Shown in pieces: positions 34,152 to 40,427 of a DNA stretch of 43,280 nucleotides; position 1 is the first letter of the stretch; every line of letters starts with the position of its first letter. The notes under the pieces are model-generated. The model did not search any database and was not told where the DNA came from. It saw only the letters and a list, made by a program, of their open reading frames with translations. The stretch spans positions 1 to 43,280 of the forward strand of contig FR887793.1 of the NCBI GenBank assembly GCA_000432735.1, written 5' to 3'. This DNA comes from Bacteroides sp. CAG:443. GTDB lineage: Bacteria; Bacteroidota; Bacteroidia; Bacteroidales; Bacteroidaceae. Made by a program: the position numbers and the translations under genes.

Positions 34152-34991
34152 ATGAACACTAAAGAGCGATGCATCAACATCTTACATGCGGCATTTACCG
34201 GACTGGCACTTACGGGCATGACGATGCTGACGAATGGATGCGACATGATAGAATACCATCCCTACGACCTGAATATAAAGGGGGATACAGATATTAACAG
34301 GAGGAATATTCAGTCCATCGAAGCAAGCCTGAACGGAAAGGAAGAAGTTTCGTTCATCCTTATCAGCGATACGCAACGCTGGTACGATGAAACGGAAGAT
34401 GCCGTAAATGCCATCAACGAACGCAACGACGTAGATTTTGTGATACACTGCGGCGACCTTTCCGATTTCGGCATGAAAATGGAATTTGAGAAACAGCGCG
34501 ATATACTGAACCGGCTGAATGTCCCCTATGTATGCCTGCTGGGCAACCACGACTGTCTGGCCACCGGAAAGGAAGTGTTCAACACCATTTTTGGCGATGA
34601 GAACTTTTCCTTTACCGCTGGAAACGTACGTTTCGTATGTCTCAACACCAATGCACTGGAATTTGATTACTCGGAAGCAGTGCCCGACTTCTCCTTTCTG
34701 GAACGCGAACTGCAAAACTTTCCGTCACAAGCTGCCAAGACCGTGATAGCCATGCATGCCCCTCCCCGCTCCGAACAGTTCAACAATAACATTGCAAGGG
34801 TCTTTCAGTATTGCATTTCTCAGTTTCCGGCCCTGCAATTCTGTGTATATGGCCACATACATAGTTTCTCGGAAAATGATTTATTCGAGGACGGCGTAAT
34901 GTATTACTCCGCTCCTTCCATCAACAAAAGAAGTTATGTACATTTTACTATCAAACCAAACGATTACAACTATGAGCTGGTCGAATTTTAA
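34152..34991 (+). CDS. Calcineurin-like metallophosphoesterase, probable lipoprotein
   Basis: Phosphoesterase with a binuclear metal centre. N-terminal lipoprotein-like signal ending in TNGC (Cys30), so likely periplasmic and lipid-anchored. Metal motifs are in order: ILISDTQRW, FVIHCGDLSDFG (GDxxD), LLGNHDC (GNHD), IAMHAPP and YGHIHSFSEND (GHxH). The first motif is D-x-Q rather than the usual D-x-H, a variant known in some family members. Length 279 aa. The next gene overlaps its 3' end by 20 bp. Substrate not predictable. Confidence 0.85.
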   Translation: MNTKERCINILHAAFTGLALTGMTMLTNGCDMIEYHPYDLNIKGDTDINRRNIQSIEASLNGKEEVSFILISDTQRWYDETEDAVNAINERNDVDFVIHCGDLSDFGMKMEFEKQRDILNRLNVPYVCLLGNHDCLATGKEVFNTIFGDENFSFTAGNVRFVCLNTNALEFDYSEAVPDFSFLERELQNFPSQAAKTVIAMHAPPRSEQFNNNIARVFQYCISQFPALQFCVYGHIHSFSENDLFEDGVMYYSAPSINKRSYVHFTIKPNDYNYELVEF

Positions 34992-35628
34992 ATACGTGCT
35001 GCTGGTACTGCTAAGTACTCCCCTTTGTCTGTTTGGAGCGACGGACGACAACGAGCTTCCGGCCCCTAAACGGTGGGACAAACGTGTTCACCTGAGATAC
35101 GAAGGCTGGGAAAGACTGAAACCTACCCATGTGAAAATGCAGTATGCCGGAGGAATGGGAGTAATGTCGGCAGGTGTAGGCTGGGATTATGGTAAACGCC
35201 GACAATGGGAAACCGATTTCCTGATAGGTTATCTGCCTCCCAAGTATGCTACCGACCTGCTTTTTACACTGACCGTAAAACAGAACTATATCCCGTGGAG
35301 CATGAGTTTTGACGAACACTGGGCACTGGAACCTTTTTACTGCGGACTATATCTTACTACCATTGCGGGAGAAGAATTCTGGAAAAAGGAACCCGGACGT
35401 TACCCCAATCGCTACTATAACTTCAGTACGAAAATACGTCCATATATTTTCATCGGACAACGTATGAACTTCAACTTGCAGAACAGCATCGTACAGCATA
35501 TTTCACTGTTCTACGAAGTTAGTACCTGTGAGCTATACATCATCAGCAAGGCAACCAACAAAAGCCTTACCATGAAGGATATCCTGCGTTTTTCGTTCGG
35601 TGCGAAAATACAACTATTTAAAAAATGA
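34972..35628 (+). CDS. Exported hypothetical protein, possible small beta-barrel
   Basis: 218 residues with signal peptide MSWSNFKYVLLVLLSTPLCL (cleavage near FGA). The mature part is rich in aromatic residues with alternating polar and hydrophobic positions (VKMQYAGGMGVMSAGVGWDY, FSTKIRPYIFIGQRMNFNLQ), and ends LRFSFGAKIQLFKK with a penultimate basic pair. This looks like an outer-membrane barrel of about eight strands, but I do not recognise the family. The start ATG at 34972 lies inside the 3' end of the phosphoesterase gene (20-bp overlap), indicating translational coupling; an upstream ATG at 34936 would disrupt the signal peptide. Confidence 0.65.
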   Translation: MSWSNFKYVLLVLLSTPLCLFGATDDNELPAPKRWDKRVHLRYEGWERLKPTHVKMQYAGGMGVMSAGVGWDYGKRRQWETDFLIGYLPPKYATDLLFTLTVKQNYIPWSMSFDEHWALEPFYCGLYLTTIAGEEFWKKEPGRYPNRYYNFSTKIRPYIFIGQRMNFNLQNSIVQHISLFYEVSTCELYIISKATNKSLTMKDILRFSFGAKIQLFKK

Positions 35629-35701
35629 TTAAAAACAAGAGCATTATATGCAGTCTTTACCTAAATGCTACATTTTAGTAGTAAACAAAATTAGGATAGA
35701 C

Positions 35702-35857
35702 ATGTTAATCAACCAATTAAGTGACATACAGGAAGAGCAGGTTACCGATAAGAAAGCAACAGACAAAAAAGTATACACCCGCACAGTATATGCCCTGATA
35801 GGAGGTATTGTCCTGCTGAATCTGGTTTGGTGGCTTATCTCGCAATGCATTCATTAA
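35702..35857 (+). CDS. Small single-pass membrane protein, unknown
   Basis: 51 residues: a charged N-terminal half (MLINQLSDIQEEQVTDKKAT) and one hydrophobic helix (YALIGGIVLLNLVWWLISQC) near the C-terminus, so N-in or N-out single-pass. The start is uncertain; an in-frame ATG at 35648 would add 18 residues. It follows the barrel-like gene by 73 bp. No family recognised. Confidence 0.5.
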   Translation: MLINQLSDIQEEQVTDKKATDKKVYTRTVYALIGGIVLLNLVWWLISQCIH

Positions 35858-35910
35858 GAAAGACTTTCAGATACTCAAATAATCTCTTTGTAAACTTTCT
35901 TCCTAATATG

Positions 35911-35946
35911 TAAAAAAGCTTGCCCTATGTGAATAGAGCAAGCTTT
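35911..35946 (-). terminator. Terminator of the lut operon
   Basis: AAAGCTTGC (35915-35923) pairs with GCAAGCTTT (35938-35946). On the minus strand the stem runs into TTTTTTTA. It lies 24 bp after the lutC stop. It may also stop plus-strand transcription less efficiently. Confidence 0.75.
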
Positions 35947-35969
35947 ACATTTATATAGTTTTCCAACTA

Positions 35970-36584
35970 TCAGAGCAAAATAACCGTTACGCTACGTGCA
36001 CCATGCGCTCCCATAACAAGCGCCTGTTCGATGTCTGCCGTCTTCGAAGGACCCGAAACAAACACCCCGTAACCATATTCACCGGTATCAATACGCTTGT
36101 AAGCCTCGTGCATGTTGTTCACCAGATTCTTCCGGTCGAGCAAGATGACCAGTGCTTCGGAAATGAAGTATACCGCACGTTGTTCTACATCCTGCTGCAA
36201 CCATACAGCACCGTTCTCACACACACCTACACGTCCGTCTACAATTGCGAGGTCTGTTCCGTCAAGATCACCCGATTTTTCTACGTCATCAGGATGGAAC
36301 GTGCCACATGTAATAGCTTGTACACCGCTTTCCGTCTGTACTTCGCTTACTACTGAAGCGATACGCCGGGCCTCCGGATAGATTTTTTTTATCAGTTCGT
36401 TTACATCTTCTCCCTTCTGCAATACGACGGCCTGCCCTCCTACTATCTTTATGACTTCAGAGAACTGTGCAACTTTATCTTCATAAGTCAACGCCTCGTG
36501 CTCTAAGTCAGACAAATCCGGCTTTTCATAACGCACCCTTGTATTGCGACGTATATTCTGTAATATATCTTCTCTGCTGCTCAT
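35970..36584 (-). CDS. lutC: Lactate utilization protein C (LUD domain)
   Basis: LUD-domain subunit of the LutABC L-lactate oxidising complex, cytosolic. GTFHPDDVEKSGDLDGTDLAIVDGRVGVCENGAVW and the C-terminal FVSGPSKTADIEQALVMGAHG are typical of LutC/YkgG. Length 204 aa. Last gene of the operon, 2 bp after lutB. Its exact role in the complex is not known. Confidence 0.9.
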   Translation of the reverse strand: MSSREDILQNIRRNTRVRYEKPDLSDLEHEALTYEDKVAQFSEVIKIVGGQAVVLQKGEDVNELIKKIYPEARRIASVVSEVQTESGVQAITCGTFHPDDVEKSGDLDGTDLAIVDGRVGVCENGAVWLQQDVEQRAVYFISEALVILLDRKNLVNNMHEAYKRIDTGEYGYGVFVSGPSKTADIEQALVMGAHGARSVTVILL

Positions 36585-36586
36585 AC

Positions 36587-37954
36587 TTATTTTACTTTAT
36601 TCTTTTTCCACATTTCGTTGAAACTTTCCTTGGCAAACTTCGGCATTTCACGCTCTTTTCCCCAATCGTTCAATCCATTGTATACGATACCACGTGGCAG
36701 TGAATTGGCAATCGGCGCATCTTTCAACGCAAAATTAAACAGAGCTGGATGTGACATCAGGAACTTCATGCCACCCGACATGGCCTTCTTGGACGAACTG
36801 GCAACACCTAGCGTATGCAGTTTCTGACGCCAGTCGTAAATCTGGTCGGCCAAATCTACCTTTGCCGGACATACATTCTGGCACGAATGACACAACGAAC
36901 ATGCCGAAACGTTGTCATAATAATGCAACGGTGCTTTCAGCATTCCCAGGTTGATGCCGATAGGTCCCGGAATAAAATAAGTATATGAATAACCTCCCGA
37001 ACGACGATAAACGGGACAAGTGTTCATGCAGGCTCCGCAACGAAGGCAATTCAGCGTCTTGACATGTTTCTGATCGGCCAGAATCTGGCTGCGTCCGTTG
37101 TCTACAATGATGATGTGAAGTTCTCCGCCTTTACGCGGCTTGCGATAATGTGAAGTATAAGTTGTAATAGGCTGTCCGGTACCCGAACGGGCAAGCAAGC
37201 GGGTAAAGACACCCAACGCATCGCGGTCGGGCACAATCTTTTCCATTCCGAACGCCGTTATCTGAAGTTTCGGCTGGGAAGTTCCCATATCGGCATTACC
37301 TTCGTTGGTACATACCACACATTCTCCTGTAGAAGCTACGGCAAAGTTGGCTCCCGTCATAGCAGCTTCGGCTTCGATAAACTTCCGGCGCAGGTTCTTG
37401 CGGGCAGCGTGAGTCAGGTAAGTCTGGTCGTTGTTGCCCGGTTCCGTTCCCATTTCACGAACAAACAATTCACCGATTTTTTCTTTCTTGATGTGGATGG
37501 CAGGCATCACAATGTGGCTCGGACGCTGGTGCATCAGTTGAAGAATGCGTTCTCCCAGGTCGCTTTCCACTACTTCGATACCTTTCTTTTCAAGGAACTC
37601 GTTCAGTCCGCACTCTTCCGCCAGCATCGACTTGCTCTTGATGAAATGCTTTACCTGATGTCCGTGCAAGATATTGTACACAATGGAGCAGTATTCGTCG
37701 GCATCCTTTGCCCAGTAAACGCAGGCACCGTTTGCCACAGCATTCTTTTCAAACTCCTGAAGCAACTGGTCCAGATGACTGTTACTGTACATTTTTAGGG
37801 CACACGCCATATCACGCAAGTGTTCCCACTCGGGAACCTGTTTACTCATTTTATCTCGTTTGGCACGAACCATCCACAATGTTTCATCGTGCCATGCTGC
37901 CATTTTCTGGTTTTTCAGAAATTCTCCGGCAGCTTTTGCATGTTTCGTACTCAT
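36587..37954 (-). CDS. lutB: Lactate utilization protein B, iron-sulfur
   Basis: Iron-sulfur subunit of the LutABC complex that oxidises L-lactate to pyruvate. The N-terminal LUD domain includes NFAVASTGECVVCTNEGN. Two [4Fe-4S] sites: CLRCGACMNTCPVY and CSLCHSCQNVCPAKVDL. The C-terminal DUF3390-type part follows (KKAMSGGMKFLMSHPALF). Length 455 aa is normal. Overlaps lutA by 4 bp (ATGA-type coupling) and precedes lutC. Confidence 0.92.
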   Translation of the reverse strand: MSTKHAKAAGEFLKNQKMAAWHDETLWMVRAKRDKMSKQVPEWEHLRDMACALKMYSNSHLDQLLQEFEKNAVANGACVYWAKDADEYCSIVYNILHGHQVKHFIKSKSMLAEECGLNEFLEKKGIEVVESDLGERILQLMHQRPSHIVMPAIHIKKEKIGELFVREMGTEPGNNDQTYLTHAARKNLRRKFIEAEAAMTGANFAVASTGECVVCTNEGNADMGTSQPKLQITAFGMEKIVPDRDALGVFTRLLARSGTGQPITTYTSHYRKPRKGGELHIIIVDNGRSQILADQKHVKTLNCLRCGACMNTCPVYRRSGGYSYTYFIPGPIGINLGMLKAPLHYYDNVSACSLCHSCQNVCPAKVDLADQIYDWRQKLHTLGVASSSKKAMSGGMKFLMSHPALFNFALKDAPIANSLPRGIVYNGLNDWGKEREMPKFAKESFNEMWKKNKVK

Positions 37955-38694
37955 AATCCAGCAGCTAATATTTGAACAATATGAATGGTCTTGATAGGAA
38001 GCTTCTCACGCTCGATGATTCCTCTCTGGTGCATCAGGCACGAACTGTCGGCTCCTACGATATATTCGGCTCCGGTAGCCATATGGCGTTTTACCTTATC
38101 GCGTCCCATCTGACCGGACACATCGTGTTCTTCTACCGCAAACATTCCTCCGAAGCCACAACATTCGTCCGGACGTTCGGGTTCTACGATCTCTATATCC
38201 TTTACCAGCGACAGCAGATCGCGCAACTTATTATAATAAGGAATGTTCAGTTCACTAGGAGAAGAGAGTTTCATCAGACGCACTCCGTGACAACTGTTCT
38301 GAATACTGACCTTGTGAGGGAATGAAGCTTGAAGAGAGGTCGGCTTTACTACATCGTGAATGAACTCACAGATATCATATATCTTGCCCTCACTGGCACA
38401 ACGATGTTTCTCCTCCGCCAGCAGATTGCCGTAATGGTCGCGCACAAATACCACGCAACTGGCCGAAGGACCAACTATATAATCATAACCCTCGAATAAC
38501 TTGTCGAATCGCTTAGCTAATTCTTTCGATTCATTTTCGAACCCTGCATTCGCCATAGGCTGTCCGCAACAGGTCTGGTCTAACGGATAGTCTACATCTA
38601 CGCCCAAACTTTTCAGGAGCTTGTAAGAAGCCACTCCCACTTCGGGGTAAACAGCATTGATATAGCAGGGAATAAATAATCCTACTTTCATCAT
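37951..38694 (-). CDS. lutA: Lactate utilization protein A, CCG-domain Fe-S oxidoreductase
   Basis: Subunit of the LutABC complex with two CCG (cysteine-rich) domains. CYINAVYPEVG...QTCCGQPMANAGF is the first, SCHGVRLM...DECCGFGGMFAVEEHDVS the second. These domains usually bind an unusual Fe-S cluster at a heterodisulfide-reductase-like site. Start chosen at MMKVGLF (38694; 38691 is the alternative) because a consensus promoter lies 26 bp upstream. First gene of lutABC. Lets the cell oxidise lactate, here perhaps with electrons passed to quinones and the bd oxidase (inference). Confidence 0.92.
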   Translation of the reverse strand: MMKVGLFIPCYINAVYPEVGVASYKLLKSLGVDVDYPLDQTCCGQPMANAGFENESKELAKRFDKLFEGYDYIVGPSASCVVFVRDHYGNLLAEEKHRCASEGKIYDICEFIHDVVKPTSLQASFPHKVSIQNSCHGVRLMKLSSPSELNIPYYNKLRDLLSLVKDIEIVEPERPDECCGFGGMFAVEEHDVSGQMGRDKVKRHMATGAEYIVGADSSCLMHQRGIIEREKLPIKTIHIVQILAAGL

Positions 38695-38719
38695 TTTACC
38701 TATTTTGTTTCTGAGCAAA

Positions 38720-38750
38720 CAAAGGTATGGCATATTAACGAATTAACAAA
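38720..38750 (-). promoter_or_regulatory. Promoter of lutABC
   Basis: On the minus strand TTTG (38750-38747), 19-bp spacer and TACCTTTG (38727-38720): a full consensus match, 26 bp before lutA. It shows that lutABC does not depend on the separate promoter at 38946-38977. Confidence 0.75.
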
Positions 38751-38762
38751 AAAAGAAAAATG

Positions 38763-38789
38763 AAAAAAAATTCATAAGTTTATACTTAT
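38763..38789 (-). terminator. Terminator of the small minus-strand unit upstream of lutA
   Basis: ATAAGT-N4-ACTTAT inverted repeat (38774-38789) followed on the minus strand by GAATTTTTTTT. AT-rich but with an eight-T tract. It lies between the operator-controlled promoter and the lut promoter. Confidence 0.55.
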
Positions 38790-38858
38790 CGACAAAATCA
38801 GTTAAAAATATTGCCCAAACTGGCATTTATTTACAGAATGACTTACATAAAGCGCGTA

Positions 38859-38884
38859 CCCCCCGCGAATCACTTCGCAGGGGG
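38859..38884 (-). other. GC-rich hairpin inside the small transcript
   Basis: 11-nt arms (CCCCCCGCGAA on the plus strand and TTCGCAGGGGG) pair with one mismatch around a 4-nt loop. No T tract follows in either direction at once, so it is not a standard terminator; more likely a stable RNA structure. Confidence 0.6.
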
Positions 38885-38932
38885 CACCCAACTAATAACT
38901 AACTTTTTTCTTTGTGGTTTACGTAATTTCAT
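38870..38932 (-). CDS. Possible 20-residue basic peptide
   Basis: ATG at 38932 to TGA at 38870 encodes MKLRKPQRKKLVISWVPPAK, net charge about +7. The ATG lies only some 10 nt after the estimated transcription start, and the stop codon falls in the GTGA loop of the downstream hairpin, so translation would reach the base of that hairpin. This resembles a leader-peptide layout, but no codon bias towards one amino acid is seen apart from Lys/Arg. It may be a chance frame. Confidence 0.35.
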   Translation of the reverse strand: MKLRKPQRKKLVISWVPPAK

Positions 38933-38945
38933 ATGACTAACACTG

Positions 38946-38994
38946 CAAAGATACGGGCCTTTGCCCGCTTCTGCAATACCTATATGTAGGTATT
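38946..38994 (-). promoter_or_regulatory. Promoter with 20-bp palindromic operator (site 1)
   Basis: On the minus strand: -33 ATTG (38977-38974), 20-bp spacer, -7 TATCTTTG (38953-38946). The palindrome AATACCTATATGTAGGTATT spans 38975-38994 and overlaps the -33 element, centred 31.5 bp from the upstream edge of the -7 box. Read as heptamers it is TACCTAT-AT-GTAGGTA, the 7-2-7 layout of NarL-type regulators. Confidence 0.65.
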
Positions 38995-39022
38995 TTAGAA
39001 ACATTCCAGATAAGAAAGAATG

Positions 39023-39631
39023 CTACAGTTTCATTTTTACCTCACTAAGCTCCACCAATTTATTTACAATGGCATAAATAGTCAGTCCGGCTGCCGAGTG
39101 AATCTGCAACTTACGGGTGATGTTCCGCCGGTGGGTAATGACAGTATGTACCGAAATAAACAATTTCTCGGCAATCTCCTTATTGGTCATTCCTCGCACC
39201 ACGCAGCCGATGATTTCTTTCTCACGCTGACTCAGTGCATTCTGATCGGTATCCTCCTCCTCGGTCAGGTTCATCAGTTCCGAAATTTTCTTTTCGAGCG
39301 ATTCCGCATCATCGAAGAGGTTAATGCTTTCGTCGTAGCCTTTCAACTGGTTGACATCGACAAACGTGCAAAGCAACGATACAATCTTGGTTTCCGCATG
39401 CGAATAATGCTCCTTGAAAGCATCTACGTCGAACCAGCCTTCAAACTGAGGGTTCACAATTAAAATACTAGGAGCATGCGCTTCCATGCAATGCTGAAGC
39501 CCTTCCTTCGAAGTAACTTCCACAGTCTGTATGCTCATGTCAGGCAGACGCTTGAGGACAGCTACCAGTCCGCTCCGTACAATGACCGAAGTTTCGGCCA
39601 CAGCTACTAAAATCAGTTCCTGAGATTTCAT
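39023..39631 (-). CDS. NarL/LuxR-type regulator with degenerate receiver domain
   Basis: 202-residue DNA-binding regulator. The C-terminal LuxR/GerE helix-turn-helix spans residues ~133-190 (LSQREKEIIGCVVRGMTNKE, IAEKLFISVHTVITHRRNIT). The N-terminal ~115 residues follow the receiver fold, but the acidic pair is replaced (LVAVAETS), and where the phospho-accepting Asp belongs there is Asn60 (ILIVNPQF). It is therefore probably not controlled by classic phosphorylation. It overlaps the hemerythrin gene by 4 bp (ATGA-type coupling), and both flanks of the operon carry the same 7-2-7-like palindrome, making it the leading candidate to bind those sites. Confidence 0.82.
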   Translation of the reverse strand: MKSQELILVAVAETSVIVRSGLVAVLKRLPDMSIQTVEVTSKEGLQHCMEAHAPSILIVNPQFEGWFDVDAFKEHYSHAETKIVSLLCTFVDVNQLKGYDESINLFDDAESLEKKISELMNLTEEEDTDQNALSQREKEIIGCVVRGMTNKEIAEKLFISVHTVITHRRNITRKLQIHSAAGLTIYAIVNKLVELSEVKMKL

Positions 39632-40341
39632 AGTTCCCCCTTTTCCAATTCCATGATGGCAGGGACAAACAAGTAATCTTCTACCCGGTTATGCGATGCC
39701 AGATCTTCTTCACAACTAAAAATATCGAATAACGTTGCATTCAGCAACTGATTATCGCCATTGGCCGGATAGTATTTGATAATGATATTCTTTAACTCGG
39801 TCAGTTTGGCGTTGATTTGATTATGATGACGCGCAAATACACCTATATTATATTGAGTAGAGCGTTCACCGTTCAACAGCCCACGCACATAAGTAAAGAC
39901 CTTTTCATTCTCATACTCCATATGCTTTCTTACCTCTCCCACATAATCGTCGAAGAACTGAAGTATCAGGAACGAAACTTCATTGTGGGACGAGAAATCG
40001 ATGGCCTTTATCAGTTTCCGACGAATGGTAGGCAACTGAAAATCCAGAAAATAGGAATGAGCACGTTGCAGGTAATCCATCAGAGCTGGGACAGACAGTC
40101 CTGCTATATGATCCTGCATGCGATTGTTCTCTTCGGTCAGAAAGTTTACGACAATCAGAAAAGTAGTACAATCTACTCCATTCATGCTGCATACTTCCTG
40201 TACGGACTTGTCGCCGAAGCCCAATGGTACGCCAAAACGGCTCAAGACCTGTAGTAAGGCATAATTCTCACAAATCAGGTCACTCATTTTATCGGTCGGC
40301 TTATATATCTTGGTTCCACACATAGACAAAATAGAATTCAT
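39628..40341 (-). CDS. Hemerythrin-domain protein, RIC/YtfE/ScdA-like
   Basis: Predicted cytosolic non-heme di-iron protein. The helical domain carries likely iron ligands: His95 (RAHSYF), His119, His140 with Glu144 nearby (RKHMEYENE), His172/173 (ARHHNQ), and His217/Glu221 (ASHNRVEDYLF). The N-terminal ~70 residues (NYALLQVLSRFGVPLGFGDK) resemble the ScdA-type N-terminal domain. RIC proteins restore iron-sulfur clusters damaged by NO or oxidants; hemerythrins can also sense O2. The start MNSILSM at 40341 was chosen because the promoter -7 box (40363-40356) lies inside the longer frame from 40386. 237 aa. First gene of an operon with the LuxR-type regulator. Confidence 0.8.
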   Translation of the reverse strand: MNSILSMCGTKIYKPTDKMSDLICENYALLQVLSRFGVPLGFGDKSVQEVCSMNGVDCTTFLIVVNFLTEENNRMQDHIAGLSVPALMDYLQRAHSYFLDFQLPTIRRKLIKAIDFSSHNEVSFLILQFFDDYVGEVRKHMEYENEKVFTYVRGLLNGERSTQYNIGVFARHHNQINAKLTELKNIIIKYYPANGDNQLLNATLFDIFSCEEDLASHNRVEDYLFVPAIMELEKGEL

Positions 40342-40355
40342 GTTATTTTCGATTA

Positions 40356-40404
40356 CAAAGTAAGACAATTCGTACAGGGTGCGCAATCCCTATTTTTAGG
40401 TATT
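40356..40404 (-). promoter_or_regulatory. Promoter with 20-bp palindromic operator (site 2), hemerythrin operon
   Basis: On the minus strand: -33 ATTG (40387-40384), 20-bp spacer, -7 TTACTTTG (40363-40356), 14 bp before the hemerythrin start. The palindrome AATCCCTATTTTTAGGTATT spans 40385-40404, one half-site mismatch from perfect. Its offset from the -33 and -7 boxes is identical to that of site 1 at 38975-38994. The location near -43 is typical of an activator. Confidence 0.65.
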
Positions 40405-40427
40405 TAGCAGAAGAAAATCAGGGATTA

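Larger units (their letters stand above)
38763..38941 (-). ncRNA. Candidate operator-controlled small transcript, about 180 nt
   Basis: Bounded by a promoter (-7 TATCTTTG at 38953-38946) and the terminator at 38763-38789, and separate from the lutABC promoter. It contains a 20-codon ORF near its 5' end and a strong hairpin: an 11-nt arm at 38874-38884 pairs with 38859-38869 (one mismatch) around loop 38870-38873, which reads GTGA (GNRA type) in the transcript. The promoter carries the same palindrome at the same spacing as the hemerythrin operon promoter. It could be a regulatory RNA, a small-protein mRNA or both. Start and end are estimates. Confidence 0.55.

Noticed and set aside
38859..38884. 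Rho-independent terminator or SRP RNA hairpin
   Set aside because: No T tract directly after the stem on the relevant strand, and the SRP GGAAGC-type loop is absent.
38974..38994. CRP/FNR-type binding site
   Set aside because: The N4 spacing and activator position would fit, but half-sites do not resemble TTGAT or TGTGA, and a NarL-type regulator is encoded next to it. Not excluded, only less likely.
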